Of a stretch of 64,000 nt of DNA, positions 18,086-26,107 are shown piece by piece (the stretch's first letter is position 1; each line of letters begins with the position of its first letter). Location: positions 372,001 through 436,000 of the forward strand of contig CAVQBN010000004.1 in NCBI GenBank assembly GCA_963710735.1, written 5' to 3'. Made by a program: the position numbers and the translations under genes. The DNA is from FEN-1297 sp963710735. Lineage in GTDB: Bacteria; Bacteroidota; Ignavibacteria; Ignavibacteriales; Ignavibacteriaceae. The notes under the pieces are model-generated. The model searched no databases, was not told the DNA's origin, and saw nothing but the letters and a program-made list of their open reading frames with translations.

Positions 18086-20062
18086 ATGGGACAAACATTA
18101 ATCGAAAAAATTGCACAAAGATACGCTGTCGGTCTTGACAAAAATCATGAAGTACACAGCGGAGATTATTTATCAATTAAACCTGCCTATGTAATGACTC
18201 ACGACAATACCGGCGCTGTCATTCCAAAATTTAAAAGTATCGGTGCAGTAAAGTTAGCAAATCCCCGACAGGTAGTTCATACATTAGACCATAATGTTCA
18301 GGATAAGAGTGATAAGAATTTATTAAAGTATAAAAATATTGAAGCATTTTCTAAATCCATGAACGCGGACTTTTACCCAGCGGGAAGAGGAATAGGACAT
18401 CAGATAATGTGTGAAGAAGGATATGCGTGGCCGGGAACGATGGCTGTTGCTTCCGACAGTCATTCAAATATGTACGGAGGTTTAGGATGTCTTGGGACTC
18501 CTATTGTGAGAACTGACGCGGCTTCTATCTGGGCTACCGGCAGAACCTGGTGGCAGGTTCCGCCAATTGTAAAAGTAGAACTAAAAGGGAAATTAAGACC
18601 TGGAGTAACAGGCAAAGATTTGATAATTGCTTTATGCGGATATTTTAATAATGATGAAGTTTTAAATCACGCACTCGAATTTGTGGGTGAAGGGACAAAA
18701 TCTTTAACAATTTCTCAAAGGTTAACAATAGCAAATATGACCACTGAGTGGGGAGCGCTTGCAGGTGTTTTCCCAATCGATGAAATTACTATAGAATGGC
18801 TTAAAGAAAGAGCAGAAATAATTTCAAAAAGAGGCTTAGCCGGAGTTCCTTCAGATGAAGATGGAAAAGGTACTCACCCAAGATTGAATTTAAGAAGAAT
18901 TTCTAAACTCGATCAGCACAAATGTTCAGCAGATGAAGATGCATTTTATGCAAAGCAAATGATAATAGACATTTCATCAATTCAGCCCTTTGTTTCCGGT
19001 CCTAATACTGTTAAAACCATTACATCGCTTTCGGAAATAAAAGTAAAGCAGGTTAAAATTGATAAGGCATATTTAGTCTCATGCGTTAACAGCAGAGTTG
19101 ATGATTTAGCTGAAGCTGCATCTGTGGTAAGAGGTAAAAAAGTTGCAGAAGGTGTTAAGTTTTATATTGCAGCTGCATCAAGCGAAGTTCAAGCTGAAAG
19201 TGAAAAACGCGGCGACTGGCAGGCGCTGGTTGAGGCAGGAGCATTACCGCTTCCTCCCGGGTGTGGACCTTGTATTGGTTTAGGTACGGGACTTCTTGAA
19301 GATGGTGAAGTTGGAATATCGGCAACTAATAGAAATTTCAAGGGCAGAATGGGTTCCCCTAAAGCTCAGGCCTATTTAGCATCTCCGGCTGTTGTTGCGG
19401 CATCTGCTATTGCCGGGAAAATTGATTATTCATGGGAATATTCTCCGGACCATGTTTATGCGGATATTAAGGTTAATAAAAAGTCCGGTAAAACTAAGGC
19501 AAAGGTAGAAATAATTGAAAACTTTCCTGAAATGATTGAAGGAGAAATAATTTTCTGTCATCAGGACAATTTAAATACAGACGGAATTTATCCTGGCAAG
19601 TATACATACATAGATGATTTTACTCCTGAACAGCAGGCAAAAGTTGTCATGGAAAATTATGATCCCGAATTCGGAAAGATTGTTAAGGAAGGTGATATAC
19701 TTGTCGGCGGATTCAACTTCGGAACAGGAAGTTCAAGAGAACAAGCTGCGACTGCTCTTAAATACAGAGGCATAAAATTAGTCATTGCCGGAACTTTAAA
19801 CGAAACTTATAAGAGGAATGCACTTAATAATGGTTTCTTACTTTTAGAATGTCCAATGCTGGTTAACGATTTAAAAATAAAATTCGGAAAAGATAAATTG
19901 ACTGTTAAAACAGAAATGAACGCGGTAATTGATTTTACCAATTCCGAAATCAGAGTAAACAAGAAAAAATATTCCTTCGATCCTGTCGGCAAAGCTGCGC
20001 AGGAATTAATTGTTATGGGAGGTTTAGAGAATTGGATAAAAAATAATTTAAGTAAAAATTAA
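18086..20062 (+). CDS. acn: Aconitate hydratase (aconitase family, homoaconitase-like single-chain form)
   Basis: This enzyme probably interconverts citrate, cis-aconitate and isocitrate using a 4Fe-4S cluster. The 658-residue protein has the aconitase core (HTLDHN, SDSHSNMYGGLG) and the three cluster cysteines: Cys333 in VSCVNSR, and Cys393 and Cys396 in PPGCGPCIG. The swivel domain is fused at the C-terminus (GGFNFGTGSSREQAATALKYRG, read in pieces of that block). It is shorter than AcnA or AcnB (about 860-890 residues) and resembles the mid-length aconitase/homoaconitase branch, so homoaconitase or a LeuCD-type reaction is possible. Neighbouring isocitrate dehydrogenase and citrate lyase genes argue for aconitase. 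A GGGAGA site precedes the start. Confidence 0.87.
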   Translation: MGQTLIEKIAQRYAVGLDKNHEVHSGDYLSIKPAYVMTHDNTGAVIPKFKSIGAVKLANPRQVVHTLDHNVQDKSDKNLLKYKNIEAFSKSMNADFYPAGRGIGHQIMCEEGYAWPGTMAVASDSHSNMYGGLGCLGTPIVRTDAASIWATGRTWWQVPPIVKVELKGKLRPGVTGKDLIIALCGYFNNDEVLNHALEFVGEGTKSLTISQRLTIANMTTEWGALAGVFPIDEITIEWLKERAEIISKRGLAGVPSDEDGKGTHPRLNLRRISKLDQHKCSADEDAFYAKQMIIDISSIQPFVSGPNTVKTITSLSEIKVKQVKIDKAYLVSCVNSRVDDLAEAASVVRGKKVAEGVKFYIAAASSEVQAESEKRGDWQALVEAGALPLPPGCGPCIGLGTGLLEDGEVGISATNRNFKGRMGSPKAQAYLASPAVVAASAIAGKIDYSWEYSPDHVYADIKVNKKSGKTKAKVEIIENFPEMIEGEIIFCHQDNLNTDGIYPGKYTYIDDFTPEQQAKVVMENYDPEFGKIVKEGDILVGGFNFGTGSSREQAATALKYRGIKLVIAGTLNETYKRNALNNGFLLLECPMLVNDLKIKFGKDKLTVKTEMNAVIDFTNSEIRVNKKKYSFDPVGKAAQELIVMGGLENWIKNNLSKN

Positions 20063-20103
20063 AAATCAGATTTTAGTAATTGATTATGTAAAATAGGCTA
20101 AGT

Positions 20104-21537
20104 ATGGATAAATCAATCTCACGACAGATTTCAGAATTCGCGGTAAATCTTAAATATGAAGATTTGCCGGGAAAAGTAGTTAATGAAGTAAAAAGATTCT
20201 TATATGATTCAATTGGCTGTGCCTTCGGAGGATATCATACAAAGGATGTAAATATTTTAAGAGACATTTACAAAAATATGGAAGGCAAGCCTGAAGCGAC
20301 ATTGATCGGATTTGGTGACAAGCTTCCGGCAGTAAATGTTTCACTGGTAAATTCACTAATGATCCGTGCGCTTGATTTTAATGACATCTATTGGAAAGAA
20401 GACCCTTCTCATCCTTCCGATTTGATCCCTGCTGCTTTAGCCGTTGGTGAAATGGTAGGCGCATCAATGAAAGATGTAATTACTTCAATAGTACTTGCAT
20501 ATGAATTTGAACAAAGGTTATGCGAATATGCTGTTCCGGGAATTCGTGAACGAAAATGGCATCATGCAACACTCACACAATTTGTTTCACCGATTGTTGC
20601 CGGAAAACTTTTAGGTTTGACTGTTGATCAAATGGTAAATGCTATTGGGATTAATGGAAGTCATAATCATACAATCGGATGCCCAACTGCCGGAAAGCTT
20701 ACAATGATGAAAAATACAGTTGACCCTATGGCAGTTCAATCCGGTGTATTTGCCGCTTTAATGGCTCAAAAAGGATTTACTGGAACCGAAGCTGTTTTCG
20801 AAGGCAAAGAAGGATTTATGGATTGCTTTTTCGGCTGGGATCCCAAAAACCTTAAAATTAATCCGGTGAAAATGCAAGGGCGAGATGCTTTAGACGAATG
20901 GAAATGGGATACAAATAAATTAGTCGGTAACCTTGGTGAAAATTATAAAATTCTTGAATGCGGAATGAAGGCCTTCCCGACTGAAGCACTAACTCATACT
21001 CATATTACGGCAACTCTTAAAGCTGTAACTAAAAATAATATAACTTATGATCAGATTGAATCTGTCACAGTAACAACAATCGCTCGTGCATGTGATATTC
21101 TTTTTGATCCTCATAAATACAGGCCGGAATCAAGAGAAACAGCAGATCATTCCCTCCCCTATTGCATAGCTGCTGCTTTAGTTGATCACAAAATTACTAC
21201 ACAATCTTTCTCCGATGAGAAAATGAAGGATCCGAGAATTTGGGAAGTGATAGATAAAATCAAAGGTGAAGCTTCGATTGAATTTGAAAAAATGTTCCCG
21301 GCTAAACAGCCGTCTAAAGTTATAGTTAAGACAAAAGACGGCAGAGAATTTTCAGAATATCTTGAATATCCTAAAGGCGACCCGAGAGAGCCAATGACAA
21401 TGGAAGATCTTGAAAATAAATTCAATGCACTTTCATCTAAACTGCTTTCATCCAGCAGGCAAAGGGAAATTAAAGATGCTATATTGAGTTGTGAAAGTTT
21501 AAGTAGTAGAGAATTTATGAAATTACTCATAGTATAA
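20104..21537 (+). CDS. MmgE/PrpD family dehydratase
   Basis: The 477-residue protein belongs to the family of 2-methylcitrate dehydratase (PrpD), MmgE and cis-aconitate decarboxylase. Visible family features include the N-terminal helical lead SRQISEFAVNL, the block DSIGCAFGG, LDFNDIYW with the following histidines (PSHPSDLIPAALA), and the late block RETADHSLPYCIAAAL. MmgE-type enzymes can dehydrate citrate as well as methylcitrate. No methylcitrate synthase (prpC) or methylisocitrate lyase (prpB) is in the window. With aconitase immediately upstream (41 bp) and citrate lyase downstream, a citrate or cis-aconitate substrate is a reasonable inference, not a demonstrated one. Confidence 0.88.
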   Translation: MDKSISRQISEFAVNLKYEDLPGKVVNEVKRFLYDSIGCAFGGYHTKDVNILRDIYKNMEGKPEATLIGFGDKLPAVNVSLVNSLMIRALDFNDIYWKEDPSHPSDLIPAALAVGEMVGASMKDVITSIVLAYEFEQRLCEYAVPGIRERKWHHATLTQFVSPIVAGKLLGLTVDQMVNAIGINGSHNHTIGCPTAGKLTMMKNTVDPMAVQSGVFAALMAQKGFTGTEAVFEGKEGFMDCFFGWDPKNLKINPVKMQGRDALDEWKWDTNKLVGNLGENYKILECGMKAFPTEALTHTHITATLKAVTKNNITYDQIESVTVTTIARACDILFDPHKYRPESRETADHSLPYCIAAALVDHKITTQSFSDEKMKDPRIWEVIDKIKGEASIEFEKMFPAKQPSKVIVKTKDGREFSEYLEYPKGDPREPMTMEDLENKFNALSSKLLSSSRQREIKDAILSCESLSSREFMKLLIV

Positions 21538-21561
21538 TTGTTCAATTGCTGAATTGTTAAA
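21538..21561. repeat. Solo TTGTT-AATTG motif related to the inverted repeat at 22831/23251
   Basis: Immediately after the MmgE/PrpD stop the sequence begins TTGTTCAATTGCTG. This matches 12 of 14 positions of the outer end of the right-hand repeat arm at 23251-23280 when that arm is read on the minus strand (TTGTTAAATTGTTG). It may be a third copy of the same element, or simply low-complexity intergenic DNA. Confidence 0.4.
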
Positions 21562-21624
21562 TGACTTTATTCCTATTATCGATTAAAAACAAAATTGGAC
21601 AAATTAGTTTAAAAGAGAAATCAA

Positions 21625-22824
21625 ATGAAAAAATTAGATATTAAATCTTCAGCCGGTAAACGCGGTGTGTCTGTAAGATCAGACTGCTATATTGAAATTG
21701 AATTGCAAAAATCCGGAGGATTAAAGCTAGATATAAAAAGTAAAGTGGCTTCAATGTACGGCGATTCAATTAAAAAATTACTAATGGAGATGTGCAAGTT
21801 TTTTTCATTTAAGAATGCAAAGATATTACTTGAAGATAACGGGGCGCTCCCATTTGTAATTGCTGCAAGATTTGAATTAGCTTTAAAAAGATTATTCCCG
21901 GAAATTGATAAAGAATTTCTTTTACCGCTCAATAAAAAAAATCTATATAAAACTACCAAGGATAGATTAAGAAGGAGCAGGCTTTATCTTCCGGGGAACG
22001 AGCCGAAATTTTATCTGAACGCAGGACTTCATAAACCGGATGGTATAATTTTAGATTTGGAAGATAGTGTATCTCCTACTGAAAAAGATGCTGCACAATT
22101 AATTGTAAGGAATGCTCTTAGAAATGTTGATTTTTATGGCTCCGAAAGAATGGTACGAATAAATCAGCTTCCACGGGGATTAAACGATTTAAAGTATATT
22201 GTACCTCATAATGTTCATGTAATATTAATTCCAAAATGTGAATCTCCGGAACAAGTTAAAGAAGTTGAAGCAGAAGTTATTCGATTAAAGAAAATTCATA
22301 ATATAAAAAATGAAATCTTTTTCATGCCAATCATTGAAAGCGGACTAGGAATTATAAAAGCTTATGAAATTGCAACCGCATCAAAAAATAATTGTGCACT
22401 TACAATAGGACTTGAGGATTATACTGCCGACATCGGGACACAGCGAACATTAGAAGGGAAAGAAAGTTTCTTTGCAAGATCAATGATTGTAAATGCCGCT
22501 AAAGCAGCCGGCATTCAGGCAATAGATACGGTATTTTCTGATGTCAGTGATATGGAAGGCTTGCATCAAAGTGTAATTGAAGCTAAGTCGCTGGGTTTTG
22601 AGGGTAAGGGCTGTATTCATCCGCGTCAGGTTCAAGTTGTTCATAAAGGTTTTGAACCTACAACCGAAGAAATAGAAAAAGCAAAGAAAATAGTTATTGC
22701 GTTTGAAGAAGCTGAGAAAAAAGGTTTAGGCGTTGTTTCATTAGGAAGCAAAATGATTGATGCGCCTATTGTTAAGAAAGCCCAAAAGGTTATTGAGTTA
22801 GCCAAATCCAATAGTTTGATATAA
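21625..22824 (+). CDS. citDE: Citrate lyase gamma-beta fusion (CitD acyl carrier protein fused to CitE citryl-CoA lyase)
   Basis: This combines two subunits of citrate lyase, which cleaves citrate to oxaloacetate and acetate. Residues 1 to about 95 look like CitD, the acyl carrier that holds the phosphoribosyl-dephospho-CoA group. SAGKRGVSVRSD contains Ser19 at the position expected for prosthetic-group attachment. From about residue 112 the CitE fold begins (RRSRLYLPGNEP), with substrate-binding LDLEDSV, MVRINQLP, a metal-binding Glu in PIIESGLG, and LEDYTADIG. Total length 399 matches the sum of the separate subunits, and there is no stop between them. CitF lies downstream beyond a small inserted gene. 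No citC, citX or citG lies nearby. Confidence 0.88.
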   Translation: MKKLDIKSSAGKRGVSVRSDCYIEIELQKSGGLKLDIKSKVASMYGDSIKKLLMEMCKFFSFKNAKILLEDNGALPFVIAARFELALKRLFPEIDKEFLLPLNKKNLYKTTKDRLRRSRLYLPGNEPKFYLNAGLHKPDGIILDLEDSVSPTEKDAAQLIVRNALRNVDFYGSERMVRINQLPRGLNDLKYIVPHNVHVILIPKCESPEQVKEVEAEVIRLKKIHNIKNEIFFMPIIESGLGIIKAYEIATASKNNCALTIGLEDYTADIGTQRTLEGKESFFARSMIVNAAKAAGIQAIDTVFSDVSDMEGLHQSVIEAKSLGFEGKGCIHPRQVQVVHKGFEPTTEEIEKAKKIVIAFEEAEKKGLGVVSLGSKMIDAPIVKKAQKVIELAKSNSLI

Positions 22825-22830
22825 ATGAAA

Positions 22831-22860
22831 TTGTTGAATTGTTTTTTTGTTTAATTGTTT
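22831..22860. repeat. Left arm of 30-bp imperfect inverted repeat
   Basis: This T-rich arm begins TTGTTGAATTG just after the citDE stop and ends 4 bp before the ATG of the four-helix-bundle gene. Compared with the reverse complement of 23251-23280 it matches at 26 of 30 positions, without gaps (mismatches at arm positions 6, 14, 20 and 22). Confidence 0.75.
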
Positions 22861-22864
22861 GATT

Positions 22865-23245
22865 ATGGAAGAGATTAAATATTTAAAGCTAAATGATATT
22901 GAATCGTATAAAATTGCTTTCAACTTAAGTAATTATGTTTGGGATTTGATAATTAAATGGAATTCCATAGAAAAAGATACAATCGGCAAACAATTTATTC
23001 GTGCAGTTGATTCTATTTCAGCGAACTTAGCAGAAGGTTTTGGAAGATATTCTAAAAAAGATAAAATCAAGTTTTATCGGTATAGTTATGGTTCAATATA
23101 TGAATCTTTGGATTGGAATGAAAAAGCGAAAAAGAGAAAGATAATTAAAACAGATCAATACAATTTCATTTTTGATGAGCTGCAAAAACTACCAAAATCT
23201 ATTCATCAACTTATTAATTTTACAAATTCGAAACTAAAATTTTAA
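22865..23245 (+). CDS. Four-helix bundle protein (23S rRNA intervening-sequence protein family)
   Basis: The protein has 126 residues from ATG 22865; a TTG at 22847 is open but lies within the repeat arm. The sequence carries the family signature: FIRAVDSISANLAEGFGR followed by KKDKIKFYRYSYGSIYES. It is predicted to be entirely helical. This family was first noted in rRNA intervening sequences of spirochaetes and is common as isolated genes in Bacteroidota-like genomes; a biochemical role is not established, though some relatives act as accessory proteins of diversity-generating retroelements. Here it interrupts the citDE-citF gene order and is framed within 5 bp on each side by a 30-bp inverted repeat, which suggests a mobile or inserted cassette. 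Confidence 0.88.
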   Translation: MEEIKYLKLNDIESYKIAFNLSNYVWDLIIKWNSIEKDTIGKQFIRAVDSISANLAEGFGRYSKKDKIKFYRYSYGSIYESLDWNEKAKKRKIIKTDQYNFIFDELQKLPKSIHQLINFTNSKLKF

Positions 23246-23250
23246 CATTA

Positions 23251-23280
23251 AAACAATTTAGCAAAACAACAATTTAACAA
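23251..23280. repeat. Right arm of 30-bp imperfect inverted repeat
   Basis: This arm starts 5 bp after the four-helix-bundle stop codon with AAACAATTTAGC and ends AATTTAACAA, 9 bp before the citF start. It pairs with 22831-22860 at 26 of 30 positions. Confidence 0.75.
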
Positions 23281-23289
23281 TCGATAAAA

Positions 23290-24847
23290 ATGAAATTAAT
23301 TAAAAACGAAGCAAACAGATTAGTCCCGATCTGAAGTTAATGGCAAAAAACAAATTCCATTTAAGGGTGTAAATAAATATAAACCCAAAGGCAATAAGGC
23401 TAAACCGAAAATTAAAACTTGTATTGATTATCCTGACGATGGAAATAAAGTTGTAAAATCTCTGAGAGAAGCTCTTAAAAAATCCGGGTTAAAAGATGGA
23501 ATGACAATTTCCACTCATCATCATCTTAGAAATGGAGATGTTTTAACAAATATTTTATTCGACACTATTCATTCAATGGGAGTTAAAAATATACGTTGGT
23601 TTCCTAGTGCATCTTTTCCCGTACATGAACATTTGATTAAATATTTGGAGGACGGTACTATTCACCACATAGAAGGAAGCATGAATGGGCCATTAGGTAA
23701 ATTCACTTCACGCGGTAAAATGAAAGGTATCGGAGTTTTAAGATCACATGGAGGAAGATATCAATCTGTTCAGGACGGAGAAGTTCACATAGATATTGCA
23801 GTAATAGCAGCGCCAACAGCGGATCCTTTTGGCAACGCAAACGGAGTAAACGGGAAATCAGCATCCGGTTTAATCGGCTTTGCTCTTGCTGATTCGGAAT
23901 ATGCGGACAAGGTTATAGTTGTAACAGATAATTTAATTCCATTTCCTTGTATACCCTGGCAGATACAGGGAAATAACGTTGACTATGTAGTTAATATAAA
24001 TTCGCTGGGTGATTCATCAAAAATAGTTTCCGGAACAACGGAAATAACTAAATCTCCCGATAGACTTTTAATTGCTGAATACGTTGCTCAATTTATTGAA
24101 GAAGCCGGCATAATGAAAAACGGTTTTTCGTTTCAAGCAGGATCTGGAGGAACTAATTTAGCATTTGTTCTTTATTTAAAAGAAAGAATGAAAGCCAAAG
24201 GAGTTAAGGCAAGATTTGTAAGAGGCGGAAGCACAAAATACCTCGTGCAATTATTAGAGGAAGGATTGACGGATTTTATACTTGATGGCCAGACTTTTGA
24301 TCTTGAAGGTGTAAGAAGTATGAGAGAAAATCATAACCATGTTAACACAAGTCCTTTTACCAGTTATAATTTCCACGGTAAAGGAAATTTTGCTTCGATA
24401 ATTGATGTTGCTGTATTGGGTGCTACAGAAGTAGATGTTAACTTTAATGCAAATGTAGTCAGCCATTCCGATGGTTATTTATTACACGGTATCGGCGGCT
24501 GGCAGAACTGCCTATATTCTAAGTGCACTATTTTAGCGATACCTTCATTCAGGGATAGAATTCCAGTTATAATAGATGAAGTAACTACTTTATGCGGACC
24601 TGGAGAATTAATCGATGTAATTGTAACTGAACGCGGTATAGCAATAAATCCAAGAAGGAGAGATTTAATAAATGCAGTTAAAAATTCTAATCTACCGATA
24701 AAATCTATAAAACAAATTCGAGACGAAGTCTACGAAATCTGCGGCGGTGCGCCGGCGAAGCCGAAAATAAATAAAAACAAAGTCGTAGCTATTGTTAAAT
24801 GGGTAGATGGAACTGTGCTTGATTCAATTTATCAGGTTAAAGAATAA
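23290..24847 (+). CDS. citF: Citrate lyase alpha subunit (citrate CoA-transferase), frameshifted near its N-terminus
   Basis: CitF exchanges the acetyl group on the acyl carrier for citrate, forming citryl-ACP. The bulk of the protein reads in one frame from before 23330 to 24847 and shows strong CitF features: STHHHLRNGDV, FPSASFPVHEH, VLRSHGGRYQ, IAAPTADPFGNANG, VVTDNLIPFP, SFQAGSGGT, VVTERGIAINPRRRDL. No usable ATG lies at its N-terminus: the first in-frame Met is inside the conserved DGMTIS. A separate frame starts at ATG 23290 (MKLIKNEANRLVP) and stops at TGA 23332. Joining the two with removal of one base near 23325-23332 gives about 518 residues, the usual CitF length. Either one base is extra in the sequence, or a +1 shift is needed to express the protein. 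Confidence 0.85.
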
Positions 24848-25023
24848 ATTTTAAACAGACTATTTTAGCTTATCGACTAAATTACCTGCATAAAATTATA
24901 AGAATTATTTCCATTATTTTATTTTTATCTAAAATTTATTCACTATTTTTCTATTTATTCCTTTAATAGATTTACAGATAATTTTTTTCTAAATTAGAAA
25001 TTATTTTATAATATAAACATAAA

Positions 25024-25875
25024 ATGACTAAAATTGGAATTGCATTTGGAAGCGGAGGGGCTAGAGGCTTAGCGCATATAATGATGATTGAAGCTTTTGA
25101 AGAATTAGGATTGAAGCCGTCAATTATCGCCGGCTCCAGCGTAGGAGCAATTGTAGGCGCTTTTTATGCAGCAGGTTATTCATCAAAAGAAATGAAAACT
25201 ATATTGAATAATATGCTCTATCCGAAAAACGGTAAAATATCAGATTTCTTTCGACGATCAGATATTATAAATATGCTGACAATGTTCGATTTGCAATGGT
25301 TGAAATCAGGTTTTATTAAAGGCGACAAACTGCAGAATTATACGCAGGCTTACTTAAAAGTTAGCACATTCGAGGAGCTTAAAATTCCTCTTAAAATTGT
25401 AGCTACTAATTACTGGGAAAAAACTGAGGTAATACTTGAAAAAGGAAAGCTTCTTCCTGCAATCAGAGCAAGCTACTCCCTACCTGGACTATTTTCTCCG
25501 GTAAAAATTCACAATAAGATTTTAGTCGATGGAGGAGCTGTAAATCCTCTGCCGTTTGATATACTAATTAATGAATGTGATATAACCGTAGCAGTCGATG
25601 TAACGGCTTATAAAGTTAGTAATGGGAAAGAATACCCTCCTACTTTTGAATCCGTATTTACAACTTATCAAATAATGCAGAATTCTATCTGCCAGGAAAA
25701 ATTAAAATTTATTAAACCTGATATTTATATAAGACCTGAAATAAAGGACGTAAGAGTTTTTGATTTTACCAAAGTGGAATCGATCTTTAAACAGGCAAAA
25801 CCTGCCAAAGAACAGCTTAAAAGAAAATTAAGCAAATTATTAGATGAAAAGGAATCAGCGGAACTTGCAAGGTAA
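25024..25875 (+). CDS. Patatin-like phospholipase family protein
   Basis: This is a serine lipid acyl hydrolase of the patatin fold. The 283-residue protein begins with the oxyanion-hole motif GSGGARGLAH (9-18), followed by the nucleophile elbow GSSVG (37-41, Ser39). The catalytic aspartate is Asp169 in VDGGAVNPLP. SLPGLFSPV before the DGG motif is also typical. There is no signal peptide or barrel domain, so this is the soluble, RssA-like bacterial type rather than an autotransporter. It has its own AT-rich upstream region after citF and is convergent with the next two genes. Confidence 0.9.
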   Translation: MTKIGIAFGSGGARGLAHIMMIEAFEELGLKPSIIAGSSVGAIVGAFYAAGYSSKEMKTILNNMLYPKNGKISDFFRRSDIINMLTMFDLQWLKSGFIKGDKLQNYTQAYLKVSTFEELKIPLKIVATNYWEKTEVILEKGKLLPAIRASYSLPGLFSPVKIHNKILVDGGAVNPLPFDILINECDITVAVDVTAYKVSNGKEYPPTFESVFTTYQIMQNSICQEKLKFIKPDIYIRPEIKDVRVFDFTKVESIFKQAKPAKEQLKRKLSKLLDEKESAELAR

Positions 25876-25979
25876 AAATCTTTAATACAAGGTATGTCAA
25901 TCCCGGTTTATCAAAAAGGAGAATATTCTTTATTCATCAGCATTATGTTATTTAAAATTAACTAAGAAAATTAAATTTA

Positions 25980-26042
25980 GAAATTTGACCTACCGATAAG
26001 AACAAAGTTTAATTTTTTTACTTTTACCGGTGGTCAAATTTC
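25980..26042. terminator. Long inverted repeat between convergent genes, possible bidirectional terminator
   Basis: The left arm GAAATTTGACC followed by T then ACCG (25980-25995) pairs with the right arm, which on the plus strand reads ACCGGTGGTCAAATTTC (ending near 26042). This gives 11 perfect pairs, one bulged base, and four more pairs around an AT-rich loop of about 30 nt. It lies between the patatin gene and a convergent gene, the right place for a shared terminator, though the loop is long and the poly-U tract weak. Confidence 0.5.
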
Positions 26043-26107
26043 TTTACTTTACCTACACCAAGCTCACTATAATAATTCTCGATTAATTATTAAATCACAA
26101 ACAGTTT

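Noticed and set aside
18086..20062. 3-isopropylmalate dehydratase or homoaconitase instead of aconitase
   Set aside because: The cluster contains citrate lyase and isocitrate dehydrogenase and no leucine or lysine genes. I retain it only as an alternative.
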